From the NCBI GenBank assembly GCA_000469685.2, contig LS997562.1, positions 32,571,715-32,635,714 of the forward strand: 64,000 nucleotides of DNA. The letters run 5' to 3'. The stretch comes from Haemonchus contortus. Its lineage: Eukaryota; Nematoda; Chromadorea; Rhabditida; Trichostrongylidae. Position numbers and translations under genes: made by a program. Shown in pieces: positions 1-15,000 of this stretch (positions within the stretch are counted from its first letter, which is position 1; every line of letters starts with the position of its first letter). The notes under the pieces are model-generated. The model saw only the letters and a list, made by a program, of their open reading frames with translations, was not told the origin of the DNA and searched no databases.

Positions 1-43
1 GGAACCATTTGATTTCAGGCTTAGGCTCAGCTTCAAGTCGTGC
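1..43 (-). CDS. unc-89: unc-89 exon 29, partial: Ig domain 6 continuation
   Basis: A TTTAG acceptor is followed by ARLEAEPKPEIKWF, the C strand of Ig domain 6 with its core Trp. The exon runs off the left edge. It joins exon 28 in phase 0 (FE|ARLEAEPKP), matching the remembered C. elegans order FE-VRVEGEPKP. Confidence 0.9.
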
Positions 44-3000
44 CTAAATCGATAGTCTTCGTTTCCAAGCTTGTCTTTCAGCGTCAGCTGATGTCTCAAT
101 GATGGCATTACAAACAAAACAAAAACAGCAACGTATGCACCTCGAACACAACTGTGTTGCCTTCGACTTCCGTTATATCACTGAGTAATTCAGTGAATCG
201 TGGCGCTTTCTTTGGTTTCTCCTGAGGAATGACTGTAAGACGAGCTTTCGTCTCAAATCGCCCAACGATGTTTTCAGCCCTTAAAGAAATGGGTTGTCAA
301 AAGTGGAACTCACTCTACTCAGAGTACATGGAATACAAGTCATGCGTAAAATAGTTAAAGAGGGCTTTGAGTTACCTGCATAATACCGTTCCAGCGTATT
401 GTGCTGAATCAATTGTGAGCTTATGATCATGGTTGACGAACTGAAAGCGGAATATCGATCAATCAGAAATCGATTTTACAACGATGAGTTGAAAATGTTC
501 ATCAATAAACAACAAAAACTCGAGAAGGACAAGGTAGAGTCAAAAGTCATCAGTAAACAAACAGTAAACAGTGAACTCAAAATTCGCCCAAACCTCAATT
601 TTCACTCCAGGAGTGTCCTTGTCCATCTTCTGACCGTTAATAAACCACGTTACTTCAGGATTTGGACTACCTCGAACTGTGGTCTCAAAGACCGCGTGCA
701 CACCGTACTTGACGGTCTGAAACAGAGAATTACCATTTCTTGAACGGAAGTAATACAATCAAACTTTCTAACCTATATATACAGACAAAGTTTTTGTATA
801 GTTCGACTCTGAACGGGGCCACGAGGGGGTAGGGCTGAGGAGAATAGGAGGAAAGAGGCAAGATGAACTACCTCAACAGAGGCACAGTTGCCCAAGTTGC
901 AATGGCAAACACAACACTCACCAACGCGAAGCATGGACTGCGTTTTTACAGCGCCAACATATCAATACGTACGCAAGCCAGATGGATGTCGTTGAAGGGA
1001 AAGAGGATACCCAATAGAAGAGAATACACTAAGCGACATTTCCTGACTGGTACGGGAATGTAAGTTTTCGGCGAGAGTACCTGTACACACGGACAGAAGA
1101 AGCATGCCCCGCCACTTGAAAAAACAGTCGTATTCGCAGCAGCCGCTCGTGTTCTTTCAATGACGGCGTGATTGAATAGATGGAGTGTGAAGTTGGGGAA
1201 ACTCATGGCATGGAGCAAAGCAATGGAATAGTAAGGTTACGAATAGTTATTTTCAAGAATAAACCCTCCTTACAAAACCTTGGATTTCTACGTAACGTGG
1301 CAGTAGCGCTGTCTTTCAAGCAGCCCGTTTTCTAGCCCTATTCATTTTCCTTCTTTCTATGTATCTAGTAGGTTACTCGAGCTTTCCGAAGGCACTGCTA
1401 CGACCTAAAGTCTCTTGTCAATCAATTAGTTCATCACTAAGTTCTACTCAGCTTCTAGGCGCCCACGCGATCTTCATTCTTTGCGATAAAGTGGGGGTGA
1501 ACGGAATTCACCGAGCCGTAGAGAAGAGTTGAACAGGTGGAGCTGTAAAATTGGTGGCGATGGATAGACGTCAGAAAAAATGTTCGACCAATCTTAATTG
1601 ACTTTTTATGTCCAAATTACAAGCCATCAATAACGAACCTCCGGAACGAAAGCACCTGCTATGGGACATAAGCCATCCGTGTTATCGAAATGTACTCCCC
1701 GCCATCATTGAACTTTTCTCATTTACATATTAATGTATAAATATCAGTCATTTGCCCACGATATGACTACCGTTAGGAAGCGGAGAGGTCTTTTGGAAGC
1801 TTCTTAAAGGCTTGAAACTAATTTCAGGTAACGGGAGCCTTTCCTTCACCTTTGGACCATTTTGACTAGCTAGCTAGCTAGGGGCACCTTCGTGGAGGTA
1901 TTGACTTGATTACACCTTGACAAGCAGTTGGTGTTTTGGGCTCATGAGCAACAACTTGGATCCTTTCATCGGAGTCCATCCTTTTCAGAAATCACCGGTT
2001 ATTTCTTCTGAGCTTTTCTTGTCATAGCATTTTCATGTTCAGAGGCATCTCAATGAAAAGTCTTCTCCTTCCCTTCACAAGATAGATACCTGTTGCGATG
2101 GGAGCATGACATTTTGAAACTCTTATCCCTTAAGGTCCATGATACCATTTAAAGCCCGTATTTTCATTCTTGGAACCAGTCACAACCATGTCATCTCATT
2201 TTACTGAATTAAAGACGTTAAAGTTAGCTGTTTACCTGATCCTCGATGTCTTTGATAAATGTAGGAGCACTTCGTGATTCTTCTTCCATTGGTTCGACGG
2301 TTAGACGAGCACGACTTTCAGCAGTACCGTGCTCGTTCACTGCTCGGCAGATAATTTCACCGTCGTGCGCATCTACTGTGCAGCCGGAGATGATCACCTT
2401 GTAATAACCGTCTGCGCCAGCGATGTCTACACCGTCCATGCCGTGTTTCAGCTGGAAAGTGCGCAGTTTTTGAAATTCAGTGGTGGTTGTTTAAAGCTAA
2501 ATAATATTCATTCAAAGAAATTGATCTCTTTTTGAAGATCCTGTGATAAACTGCTTCAGTATTACTTTTAAAGTAATTGTATCAGCTGTTTTTCACGGCT
2601 TTTTCCCTAAGTACAGATGTTTCCAAAACAAATTATTGAAAACTTTTTCAAAACAAATTATTGAAACTAAGGATTTTTTCTACTGGTGTTCATTTCAGAC
2701 AAGATTTGCTAGTAAAATCAGAGCCAATATCAAATCATAGTGATATCTCTGAAAAAACTTCTAAATACCAACCTCTTTTCCTTTCAAATAGAATGTAACG
2801 GTAGGATCTGGATAACCGAGAACGTCGACGTCAAATGAGACCTGAAATAGATTAGTTAGTGACCGGAATCTTTAGAGAAGCCCTTAACAAGGAATTATCA
2901 GCCTATCAAAATTCTATGTTGGTGGAATGAGATGGCTGAGCACCGTTCCCTAGTTTGGTACATAGTTTGAAGAGAAATAAGAATTCTTTTCGAAACTTTA

Positions 3001-6000
3001 TACTCTCGGTATTTGGTCGTCAATCAGCCTCAAGATGAAAAAAATATCCAGCCTAATAATGGAACGCTTCTTTTTTAGTTTTTTTTATTCGCAAAATTTC
3101 TTCCTATTTTAAAGTACATACTTCGTGGAATTTTGACTCCGCACTGCAACTTATATGTTATTCCTTTTTTGTGCTTAATTCAGGCATTTTATATATTTTC
3201 TAGGAAGTAAATGACAAGCCAAGTGATTTGCACTCACCACGGCGTTCTCTTGTACAACTCGATCCTCCAGTGGTTTTGCAAATGATGGAGGTGCTGGTGG
3301 AACTCGTACTTTAAGACGCCCATCACAGCTGGTCGTTCCAAGTCGATTTGATCCCTATAAAGGGGATCAGATAGTTTACAATTCAAGAATTCGTGTTTTT
3401 CAATTTTGATTGAGTTTAATTCAATTTTATAAATTAAATAAATAAAAAATTTATTTTTATTTTAATTCTTTTAACAAATTTAATTTTAATTCATTTTACG
3501 TAACAATTTTTAATTATTGGCATTTTGTCGATGCACGCCACCGAGCCGTCTGTGGTTGCTCTTATTGTGTGGTGAATAATATGGGTCTTGATTGGAAAAT
3601 TTAAAGACGAGTTCCGACCCGGCTCATACATAAAAATCCATCGTAGAAGTCGATAATGTGCGTTTTTTGATTTTAATAATTCCTGATGATTGTGAAGTGA
3701 ATTACAATGCCGTTCAAGTAGTCGGAGACAATGAGCCATAATTTCTGGTAGGGCAGGCGAAAAAATTTAATTTTTTGAAAAAGTTTTTGATTTTTTCTTA
3801 TAATTTTTCTGCTTGTAATCTATTGATATTGATAATCTCCAGCTTGGTTCTACTCCGATGCTCGTTTTGAAGTGAAAACAAAGTCGAAGGGTTACAATCT
3901 CCTTCCGTGTTCGGATGCCTCATGCCCCTTGGGTAAGGATAACAGTGTAATGGGAATGATACCAAGTAGAATTCCTGCCCAGTACTCTAGCCCATTAACT
4001 ACCCTCACACCTGGTTAACACGTGCTGAACGCTAGAAAGACAATTTATCATGGCTGCCAATTTCTCAACAAATTTCCCTCGTCAAATTTTTTCAATTATC
4101 GCCGTTCCGGTTCGCCCAGGCCCTTTACATTCCTATCATTTCCCTCTATCGATTGGTACAATGCTTAAATAAATCTGCGGGGGTAGGTGTAATATGCCGG
4201 CGCTGGATTGCTGGGCTATGCCGGTGATAGAGAACAGCTGTAACTAGCAGACGAGCAGAACATTGATAAAAATAGAAACATCATTAGAAAATTAATAAGA
4301 AAATTTAAAAATAAGAAATAATAACAAGTAAAAATAATAAAAATAACGTGAAATCTCTGTAGCTTGAGCGAAATTAAGGGGATACTTGCTTCTATCTCCC
4401 TTTGAGTAAGGAAGCGGTGCAAAAATGGTCGCAAGCGGATGAGAAGGTCGACTCAGTCCAATGTCTGACAGACCAGTTGGAAAAAAATTAGGTTAAAGTA
4501 ATTTTAGAAAAAATAGGGTCAAGAACAAAATAGAAGGAAGCAGTAAAGTAAAATATTAACGGAAAATCAAAGGAAACGGCTCCGGTACTGTGAGGGTACT
4601 GTAAGGGTACTGTAACGAACCTGGCATGTGACGGTTCCATCAAAATGTCGTGTTACATCTTTAATTATGAGAATACAGATACCATCTTCGGAAATGAATC
4701 GGACCTGCAAGAAATCATCCAGGATACTGTAGATTAAGACTTGGAAAATGAATTTTATTAGAAGTTTTTTTTTGGATTACACAGAGACGGTACTGAACGT
4801 GTGGAAGTGAACAGCTTAGAGATTCTGATGATTGACAAGTAATTTTGAAAGACTGTCGAATTTTGATTTAAAGGTAATTGACCCAGATGAGTACCTTTTC
4901 CGATTCACTAAGTGGTATTCCATTAATCATCCAAGTAATTTCCGGATTTGGATCTCCAGTGATGACGGATTTAAAGCGAACTTCGTCGCCTTCGTTGCAT
5001 TCCACGTCTTCGATTACGGCCTGAACACAAGTGATTAGAAAACCTCCGACAACCGATAGTTGGACCATCAAGGGCATCGTCCGTGGAGTTTTCCGAATTC
5101 TCTGAATCAAGTGGCAGTACCTGGAACTCCGGTGCGACATGGTTTTTGTCTGGATCGGGTACCACAACCAATTTGGCTTTGCTCTCGTCTGTTCCATATT
5201 CGTTTTGGATTTTGACACAGTACACTCCAGTATCGTCCGGTTGAGCGTCTCTGAAATCCATTCGGGAATTAAATTCGTCAGAAACTAGACATTAAAGGCC
5301 AAACCGGAGTGTAAGTTTTGGAACTGACTGAAAAGTTTTCAGAAAGTATTTCTATCAACAATTATTTGAACAAATGAATAATTTCGAGAGTATGACGAGG
5401 ACAAGGAAGTCAGAATGGAAGCGGAAGTCACGGAAATCCTTCTTTTACCTGATTTCAAGTTTTGCATTCATGCCATCGTATTCGATTTTGAAATCATGTG
5501 ACGGCCGTAGAGGCTGATCATCAACAAGCCATACGAGTTCGGGTTCCGGCCAACCTTCGACCTGGAATTGGCATCATTAAGATTGAGCTATCACTGGGAA
5601 TGGGTATGAAACTTTTGAAAGGGTGAACTTGAAATGAATTTAATTGTACTCATGAAAATGAGCAAGGAGATGTTACCGGCCTACTACACAATATAAAATA
5701 TATTTCGATTCTCAAAATTAGCTGACATACCAGTTCAAAAATTCTGGTGCCCATACAACTATAAAATGAAATAGTTTCCATTATATAGAAAAAGAAACGT
5801 CAGTGGACAATGGAAACAAACACGTACCAAATTGCAAAAAAATGAGAACAAATACACGTTCGAAAAGGACAATAATTTCAAATTAATAAGAAAATCTCAC
5901 ATCTAAAATTCAATTCTTATTTGTTACATTTCTTACAAACGCGTTTTACAAAACAGTAACGAAATAATTTCTTGTTGCTTGGAGAATCCTGACTCTCCAG

Positions 6001-9000
6001 GTTTGATCAGAAATGCTCAGCTCTAAGTATTGATGGTAAAGCATAACGAGCTGCGTTGGTGGATTTGAACTTTTATCGAGGGAATGGGAACAAAATTGAA
6101 AAAATGAAATAATTGAGTAAAACTTAGAATATATTCGGAAATATTCAGAGTTCCGTTGAACATACCTCGCATTCGAAGTTGATCACATCACCTTCTTTAC
6201 ATTCGCGATCTTTGAGTGCGTTAACAAATCTTGGAGGTGCAGCCTCTTTTTCGACCTAAAGTCACATTTCTACCGTACCTCCTGTGGAGCTGTAGGGAAT
6301 CATGAAACCTTACCTTCAGTACTCGGAAGAAGGCTGAAGTGGACGCTTGACCATATTCATTTGTGGCCATGCATGTGTATCGACCCGTGTCTTCTACCTG
6401 AAATCAATGGCAATCAATAGTAGCACTCAACTTTCGATGGATCCGGAATGCAGCACAAAATCGATTATCGATTACCTGGACCGGGTCAATTGTCAAGGCA
6501 AAGAAGCCGTCTTCATCTGCATAGAATGTGTGCCGTTCATCTTCATGTAATTGTACATCATCTTTGTACCTACAAAGGATCGAAACAGTAGAGAAGTAAA
6601 ATACTCCTCGAGACGAATCAGAGCTGGTACGCCATACGAACAGCAAAATTCAGAAAAAGGGAGAGTGAAATGAGCCGAATATATCCTTCAAATGCCGTCG
6701 AAGGTGGTAGAAGCTTAGAGCGATAACTCCCAAATGCTTTCTAAACAATAAGTAAAGAGTAAAATTACCAGGTAATTTCTGGCAATGGATATCCTGTTAC
6801 TTTGAGGCACATTTTAGCCGACGACTCTTGAAGTGTACGGAATCCATATTGTGTTCGTGTGACACGGGTACCTTGCATTTCCAGGGTGGTACCGGTTGTG
6901 GCTGGAAATGTATACGGTGACAAAATGGCCGGTGGCTAGCTTTCCTCATTGAAGAATTTCAGGATTTTATAGATTCGCTTCGTTTTTTTTAGATACATCC
7001 TTTTTTCTACTTATACAACCTTTTTACAAAATATTTTTTATTAATATTGTGTATCTATGCAGTAATGGTACTTTCATAATTAAAAGGAAAAATCGTTCAG
7101 AGACTCGAGCTCAAGCTTTCATAGATGACTTTATCGATGCCCTTCTACTGGTAATACCTCGAAGTAATACCGGAATAACTTAGATTGAAGGTAAATATTG
7201 TCTAATTTTGAGTTTTCTGTGAGTTCCATGTAATCAAAAAATAGTTCTGAACTGGTTCCAAATCCAAGAACTAACGCTTCATCCAGTGCTTGGGAAACGA
7301 ATGGCGAAGACTAAGGTATTCTTTTCCAGAGCAATCCACTTTTTTGGAATGTCGTCCCCAAAGTAACTTTTTTATTCTACCAGCGTTCCAGAACATTTTT
7401 TATTTCAAAAAAAAATTTGTTCTGAAGTTCGCTATCGTAAAGATTCCACTATTTCTTTTGTTGACCTTGAGACTTCAACTTCAATAATCAAGTAAACGAA
7501 TACCGAACTGTGTTCATTTATTTTTCAACCGCCTTCCACTAACATTTTCTGTTTAACGACTAAAATTCCAGGTTATTTTTCTATTGACTTATTGTTGGCT
7601 GGCTCTGTTCCAGCTCATCTCTCACGTTCGAAAAAAGTAGACATTTCGTCTTTGTTGAAATGAACTTCAAGAGGCTCTTGTGGGGGAGAATCAGTTTTTT
7701 CCTGAATAAATGCCTCGGGGTGAATTTAATCCGCCAGGATTCGCGAGCACCCAGTAGGTTTCGAACTTTTCTACGTAATTCTATGCAACAGGTGGCGCGT
7801 TCAGCAGCCTACCTCGTGGGTTCAGCAAGCCAAAGGGTGGGGAGGGTTCAATCAGGTCATCAGCACCCACGCAGCTATCAGAGCGGGACGAGAAATCGGG
7901 ATTACCAGCTGGAAATCGTTATATTTTTCATGAAGATGGTGACTCATACTTCACAATAATCCGCTAAAAATCGTCAAAAAATGGCTTGAGAACTCATGAA
8001 GCGATCAGATGGCATACGGTATTTTTAGGGAAAAAAATGTGACCACTTGTTCCATGTGATGAATTACACCAATGATCATTTTGACGTTCTTTTTGGAACA
8101 CCTTGGAGTTACAGTAAAATTAAAAGCCACGATCGATATTCGATCAGTTTAAACGAATTTTTAATAAAAATAAATTGATTAAATATAAAAAATAATAGTC
8201 AAACAGTTGATGGAACTGGAGAATTCAGAAAAAAACGCACTCCAATCTATACTGCTGCTTCCACCAGAGTATATACTGGTAGATGAACCGGTTGGTGAAA
8301 TAGCCGGAGGCGACTTCACCTTTTTCCTTGGTGGGCCACCTTCTTCCGGACCTAAAATGGACAAAAGCTCAGGTGGAAGTTGATATTTTGGAAAACATAA
8401 ACAACATATAACAAATAGTAAACATCACGCCTGCACTGTACCACATAAAGACTACGAGGACCACATAAATCACGATCTTCTGATATTTTCAATGGTTTCA
8501 ATCTCGGTAGGCTTTGTACAAGTTGTTCTGTTTGTATCGATTTATTGATCCCAGACGATTATCGATTTTTTGTCATTATTTGAAGTTGTGTTTAATCGAT
8601 ATCCCAGCTACTTACATGATTTCGTGCGCCCACGATCAAGATGTTCTGGGCAAACAAATATCAAGTGCTACACGTGGAAAAGTCGACACAGCAAAAGCTA
8701 ATGATAAGCTTGTCCAGAAGCCCCAATCAATCCGATCGATATTGATCCATTCCTTCGAACGGAAACTTTACAACTCCCCCCTTTGACTCGAATTTCTCCC
8801 ACGGACACATACAAAAACGCCACAATACAGCACGTACAGAGTTGATCAGCTGTTTTCAATAGGAACTCGTTCAAAAATACTCAAAAATGGCTGATCAACT
8901 CGTCCAACTAGTACGGATCGGGTGAATACCAGTAGCATGAGTACTGCTTCTACGTGAGCCTGCTGAATATTCGCTGAATTCGGAACGCATATCACTGAGA

Positions 9001-12000
9001 TGCATGTCGTATTCGGATATCGTCTCCGTAGTTTCACGTTCAGCAGCTAAGAAAATCAATAATATCAATCAATAATGAACTTACACCATGACGGATCGAC
9101 CAGTTCCAGCCCGCCTTCGTGGGTTTCCGTCAGTTCAATAATATAAAGCGTTTTAAGCACCATAGTTGCTTAAGTAGTCGATCGATAGTATCGAATCGCT
9201 AAGTGGGGATTAGATTCGTATTAGAAGCACACCAGTGGGGAGTCTGGCAGTGCCTCCTTGGGAGGGCTCAGTCGTAGGGATTGACAGTGGCGATTCGGGT
9301 TCAGATTAAGTGCGAGTGGGGGGAATATTGTCTAGAGGGGTGACAGAGTTTTCCGGAGATGACGCGTGGGTGGACTGGATAGGAATCAGTGCCAGCGCAT
9401 AGCTCTCACCGGCTCAAGTGAGCTGCGGCAGCGATGTCGGTGGCGGAGGTTACACGCGGGGATGGGAGAGAGATAGCGGAGGGACTGCTGAGGTGTGGTA
9501 ACGGCTGTTCAGGGCTGATGAAGAAACGGCCGAGTCGAGAGTCAGGGCCTGCGCGACGCGTATTACAACCGAATGAGGTGGCAGGGTGGAGGGCTGAGAG
9601 CTGGTTGGCTGGATGGACGGATGCCTGCTTGGCTGACTGATGCTACCGCCCAAGCGCTGATCACAACGGGTATATTTTGGCAGCTTTGATGGCTGTCCAG
9701 GTAGGTTACATCAAAAGTCGTTAATTTCGATCAAAGAATGTTCTAGAACTAGACCAAAGGATCAAAATCGTTTTTGTGGGGTTTATACCTCAATGAAAAG
9801 GTAGTCATGTGGTAATCATTTTGAACATCTTACAGTCATAAATATTACTTTACCAGCTACTTCGCAGTTCCGGCCCCCGGATGAGGGGATAGGCGTTTAT
9901 TGCTCCCTCAGGGATGAGTCACCTACTCGATTCCCCACCAGAAAGAATGGGAACTTCTCTGGTCATACTGGACATTTCTGTGACTCAGAAGCAAGTCTAT
10001 GTTCAAATTTATTCCTTTGTATGCCCCTGTTTAGTTCGTACTGAATGGATCGGGAGCCCAAGAGTCCAGGGAAAGATTCGATGTTACGGGAGCGCAGGCG
10101 ATGAACGAAGTATGTTGTCTTTTCGCCGTCTCCGATATCCCACGGCATAAAGGATGATTCAGAAGGTCCCCGATATTTCTATGGTTCTGATTTTGAATTT
10201 CTTCCGCACCATCTACACCTTTTCCAAGTTTTTCTCCCTCTACCCTGAAGAGCAATTTGAAGTTCTAAGACAGAAACATACCGTATGCTTCCTGTTCTTC
10301 GGTGATATCCTTCACCCAGGCTTTTCGCACGTATTCAGATCTCGCTGTGTCTTTAGGTTTCAAACTGAAAATGACAACAAAAATGGAATTCTTTCAGAAT
10401 TATGCCCTATGCCCTATAATTACCTGAAACTTGGCAATCCAGGCTCATTTGGCTTAAGAAGAATCGTGTCTTCGTGAAGTACATGAGTAGAAACTGTGTA
10501 TTTATCAAGCTAAATGATACTCCAGTTATTTACTATACTTTCTTGAGCGAATTAAAAGTGAATTATACGGTAAACCCTACAAAATCTATATTTTCTAAAG
10601 GACATTCCCAACTCACCCTGATAGTGGCCAAATGTGTGTAGGTGGTTGGTTCAGTAGAGTCATTCTTTTCAGTGATCATCAATTTGTTCTTGAAAAGGAA
10701 GACGTAGCGAGGCTTCGCACTCTCATCGCCTTCGGCAACTTCAAACGAGTCCTGAAATCACTTCTGCTTGAAGTCGAGTTGGAAAAAATCAGTCGCGAAA
10801 AATTAGGGGTACCGTATACCCGCAGCAGAAACATTCTCTGGAAAAGAGCAAAAAACTCCTAAAATTCAATGCTTACATGTCGAATGAGTCGTCCAAGTTT
10901 GTTAGTATCTCCAGGGTACTGTAGAATATTATTAGTGTAGACTAGGTCATGTACACGTTGCGGTATACCCAAAGTGAGTTCGAGCGCTTTCTGCATACTC
11001 TTGCTGCTCTGATTTGCTCTGGCTGTGTATTTGACGAACTCCTGGAAATGGTTTAGTTGTTAAAGGCACCTTCCGTAGAATACAGTGGGTTTTCATACTT
11101 CAATTCAAACACTCATATAAATTCAACAAAGTTTCCGGGAAAATTGCTTCTGAATCGCTCCCTAGGAAAGGTCTAAGTCGAGTAGAAGAATACATTCCGC
11201 CGGGGAGCTATGGAATTGTACCGCTCATGGATTTCGCTAAGTTGACAATTTTTCTGTGAACTTCACTTTACCTGCTGCTTTGCCATGACCGCATTGGTAT
11301 AAGCAAATTGCAGAGCACTACTTCTTTTGTAGGACCTCTTAGTTAGGTTAGTTAAACTTGGATTACTCAGACTCCTTCCAAGTAATAGTTGTCGTGGGCA
11401 GCCCAATCTCCGACTGAACAGAGAGGTACTTAAGGCGATACTAAAATCAAGAAAGAGTCTATTAAGTTAAGGCAAGTGATACTTGGAAATCGTAAAGTTA
11501 TTCAACCGATGCATCTACCGGTTCCTTCTGAACTTTCTGGTCTATCCTGTTTTACCTACAAAAGGTCAAGAAAGCGATACAGTCCCCTATATTTAGTCTG
11601 TAGAGGAAATCTTATGGGACTCTGTAAATAGAAAACGCGATCTTATGTGACCACCGATAAAGAAGTTGGTATCTACAGTGGAACTTTTGAGTTCCAACCG
11701 CATAAGAAGCTTCCATTCCGCTAGAATCAACTCAACAACGGAAGGAAGCAGCTGAAGTTGCTACTAGTACCACTTCGATATTGATCTCATACTTATCTAC
11801 TGGAATCACACTATCATACCTACCTTGAAGAAGTTCTGGTAGTGCGTGATTCTTTCGGAGACATTTTTCAGGTGTTCCGCAAACGTATGAGCTCCAGCCT
11901 CGTATTTATCGGTTATGGACTGAAATTAGAAAAGCTCAAACGCCAAATAGAAACATTCCGAAGCCTACTGGTATATGCTCGGGCATACGGTTCTGATAGG

Positions 12001-15000
12001 GTTACACAGACACAGCAAAGCACCGCACTCAGCAAGAAAGAGAACAAGAAAGTGATAAGAAATGTTAAGATTTGAGTAGTAATACAGAGTTTTTTTTCGA
12101 ATTTCCGGAAATTTCGGAAAGGAACAGGCTGATTTCGAGATTCATCTGAAAGTCCAGGCTATACCGATTGGATCATTTTCGTTTCGCCTGCCAAGCACTC
12201 ACAGCGAAAATGTTCCGGTCATCAATATGAGTGCAAAACTGGCCATATATAGGCAGGTAAAGGTTGTGTTCTCATGTCTTACACCCCCAAAACGGCCCCC
12301 CTCCCCTTGAGTTTTCAGCGCAAAGCCGGTTCCATTTCGAGACTGTGACGAAATTACAAACTCTCATATGGACAAACTGATGAAATCACGCATAAACTGG
12401 GTGTTGAACATAAAAATTCTAGAGGGTCAAGCTTTATGGCAACTAATCAACCCTATTTCAGGTTAGGTCGATTCTAAATGTAAGTTCTCTATGTATCATC
12501 TGTTGTTTGTAGCTGCAGAAAGGATTTAAGTAGTGGCAATTCTACTTAAACAGATCCGTAAAAGCTAGAACGCAAGGCAGAGCGAAGCTCTAGACAGAAA
12601 AAGATCGTCTTTGACTTCAAAAGGGGTTTGAAAGTTTTATGCCCTTCATTGATTTTCTAGAGTTGGTAGTTCGAAGTGGGGTGGTTCGTTCTGCTCACGG
12701 CAACGCACCACACCCTCAACTTCCATCCAAATTGAAGGGGTATTTGAGAGTAGCATACAAAAATATGGCTCCAGGAGAAATGGAAGCATCATATCAACAC
12801 ACTCTTTACATTACCTAATTATGAGACTAATTTCTCTCAAATCAAAGAGAAAAAGAATTGAGTGAAAAAAGACCGTGGGTTTGGTCAGAGTTAGATCCAA
12901 TTATACGGAATAATTCATCCAGCCATTATTTTTGTTCTTTCGAGAACATGCTTCTACTCAGATGGGCTCGCGGTTGGACGCGAATAGAGTGGATCAGAAA
13001 CATAGACGACAGGGCAAACAGCTCGTGTCCAGTTAAGGATGAGAGCAGCATCTGCGGTGGTACGTGCATGTACTAAGAAGTCCGCAGAATCAACGGATAG
13101 GAGAGGCTATGAAGCTTGAGGCTCAAGGAAAACGATCATACGGAGCTGTAAAGCGGGGTGATAAGATGTGATCAAGAAGGACGTGGTCGAAACTAAAGTA
13201 ACGGCAAAAGTTGCTTTGGATAAAAAGATGTAGAGATGTCTGACAAGAATCGCGAAACCCTCCTATAGCGAGGGAATGACACTTGGGAGAAACAGAAGAA
13301 GAGGAAGAAGAAGATGACGATGATGATGAGCATTTCTGTTCCACTAAAGGAAAAATGAAGAACAAACTGAGCGACTTCTTAAGATATTCCCCAGTAGGGA
13401 AAAACTTGTTTTAAAGGTGAAGTACTGTAGACAACGGAAACTCACTTTATGCTTTTCGTAATTCTAAGGGGTAGAGAGTGAGAGAATTCTTTAATAAGGC
13501 AAGGATGAAATAGATGAAGAGTTTTTCCTTCTACTGTAACACGTAGATCTCAAACGTAGGAAGCAGGAGTCACGGCATATTAAGAAAAGGTTAAAGAATC
13601 GTTTGAGTTATCCTGATTTCAATCAGATATTCATCTGCTTTTTCAAAATTTCCATTGGCAAAATTATGGGGATTCGCAACTTGTATTGGAGCTAACAAGG
13701 TGGTCCAGGCGTTTTTGGACGATAGTTTTCGCAATATTTTGAGACTATCCAATGACCTGGCTGTTGTTTATTGGCTCAAGAAATTGCGACTATTAAGATC
13801 AGCGGTGAAAGGAATTACAGAGAAAAGGGCATAAACATCATTTATGGTTTTGAAATTCATTTCTCGTTTCTCATAATAGTGAAAGGTAATCTCTACCTAA
13901 GTGAAACAGTATTCCAGATAGGGTAGGTTCTCCCTAATCTGACCGTCCTTCAACCTCAAAAGTTTAAACGCGTTGTCAACATGGAACAAATAAAAATATG
14001 CGTGAGGGGGTTGTCTGGAAAGGACCTGATCCAGGGAGAAATTGTATGGAGAAAATTCCTACAAAAACTCGTTCGAATATCACAGCCCAGTTGTGAAGTA
14101 GGGAGAGTAGGGAGAGCTTTAAGAAAAATGTGTCAGCGAGTATTCAAGGAATTCATGGTTCAAAATATTTGGGCTGACAAAATGGAGATAGCCATACTGA
14201 GAGATGAACCTTGTTATTTTTTATAGAGTTGCAAAGAATGGCAAGGAGACGAGCAAGTACGAGAGGGCGAAATTCCTAAAGCCTTTCGGCATTATTCAAC
14301 CCCGTTTGAGAGTTGCGCACATGCATTCAACTTTCTTTTAAAATTGTAGGGCGTATTGAATGCGTATTTCGGTGGCCGTCGGGGTACAAGTCAGTGCTTT
14401 CACTTTCCCAAACGGATCTGGTACCAATCAATTGACCGCAAATGGAAGGGGGGGGGGGGGAGACCTGGTTGGCCTAGGTGGAAGTCTGAATTTGAACCCG
14501 TGTCCACGCGAGTGTGATAGGGCACCACTTGTACTGCGCAACCCCTAACCACAAGACGAGAAGGTATCTTAGGGGAAAATAGATATAGGGCGAGGACAAA
14601 AGAAATCTAAGGCTGACATGGAACTTGCTCCAACTTCCTCTGGAGGCTGTATAGAAAGCGTTTTTTGTGGAACAACTATGGAAAAACGCTTGACTGTGCC
14701 ATGGTGATCGAGAAATCGTGTTGTTTCATATAAAGAGCGCTCAAATGGATAAAAAGTAAAGAGCTGGGTCCTAAAACTGGCTCTGAGTGCTCACAGCACC
14801 TCAGAGATGAAATGCATCGACAGGGTCTTTGAAATTTGGCATGAAGCAGCTCGACAATTTCGATGTGGCTATGTCTAACTTATTCCTGAACATCGAGGGG
14901 ACAATGGTCAGGGGAGTTTGGCAGCAAAAAAGGGATTTACGGATCGCACCTAACTTTTCTGAACAGAGAGTAGAATTTAGAAATGAGAAACCAGTTTCCC

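Noticed and set aside
13123..13365. Minus-strand frame with a poly-serine run
   Set aside because: The serines come from the GA-rich triplet repeat at 13291-13330, inside the giant intron.
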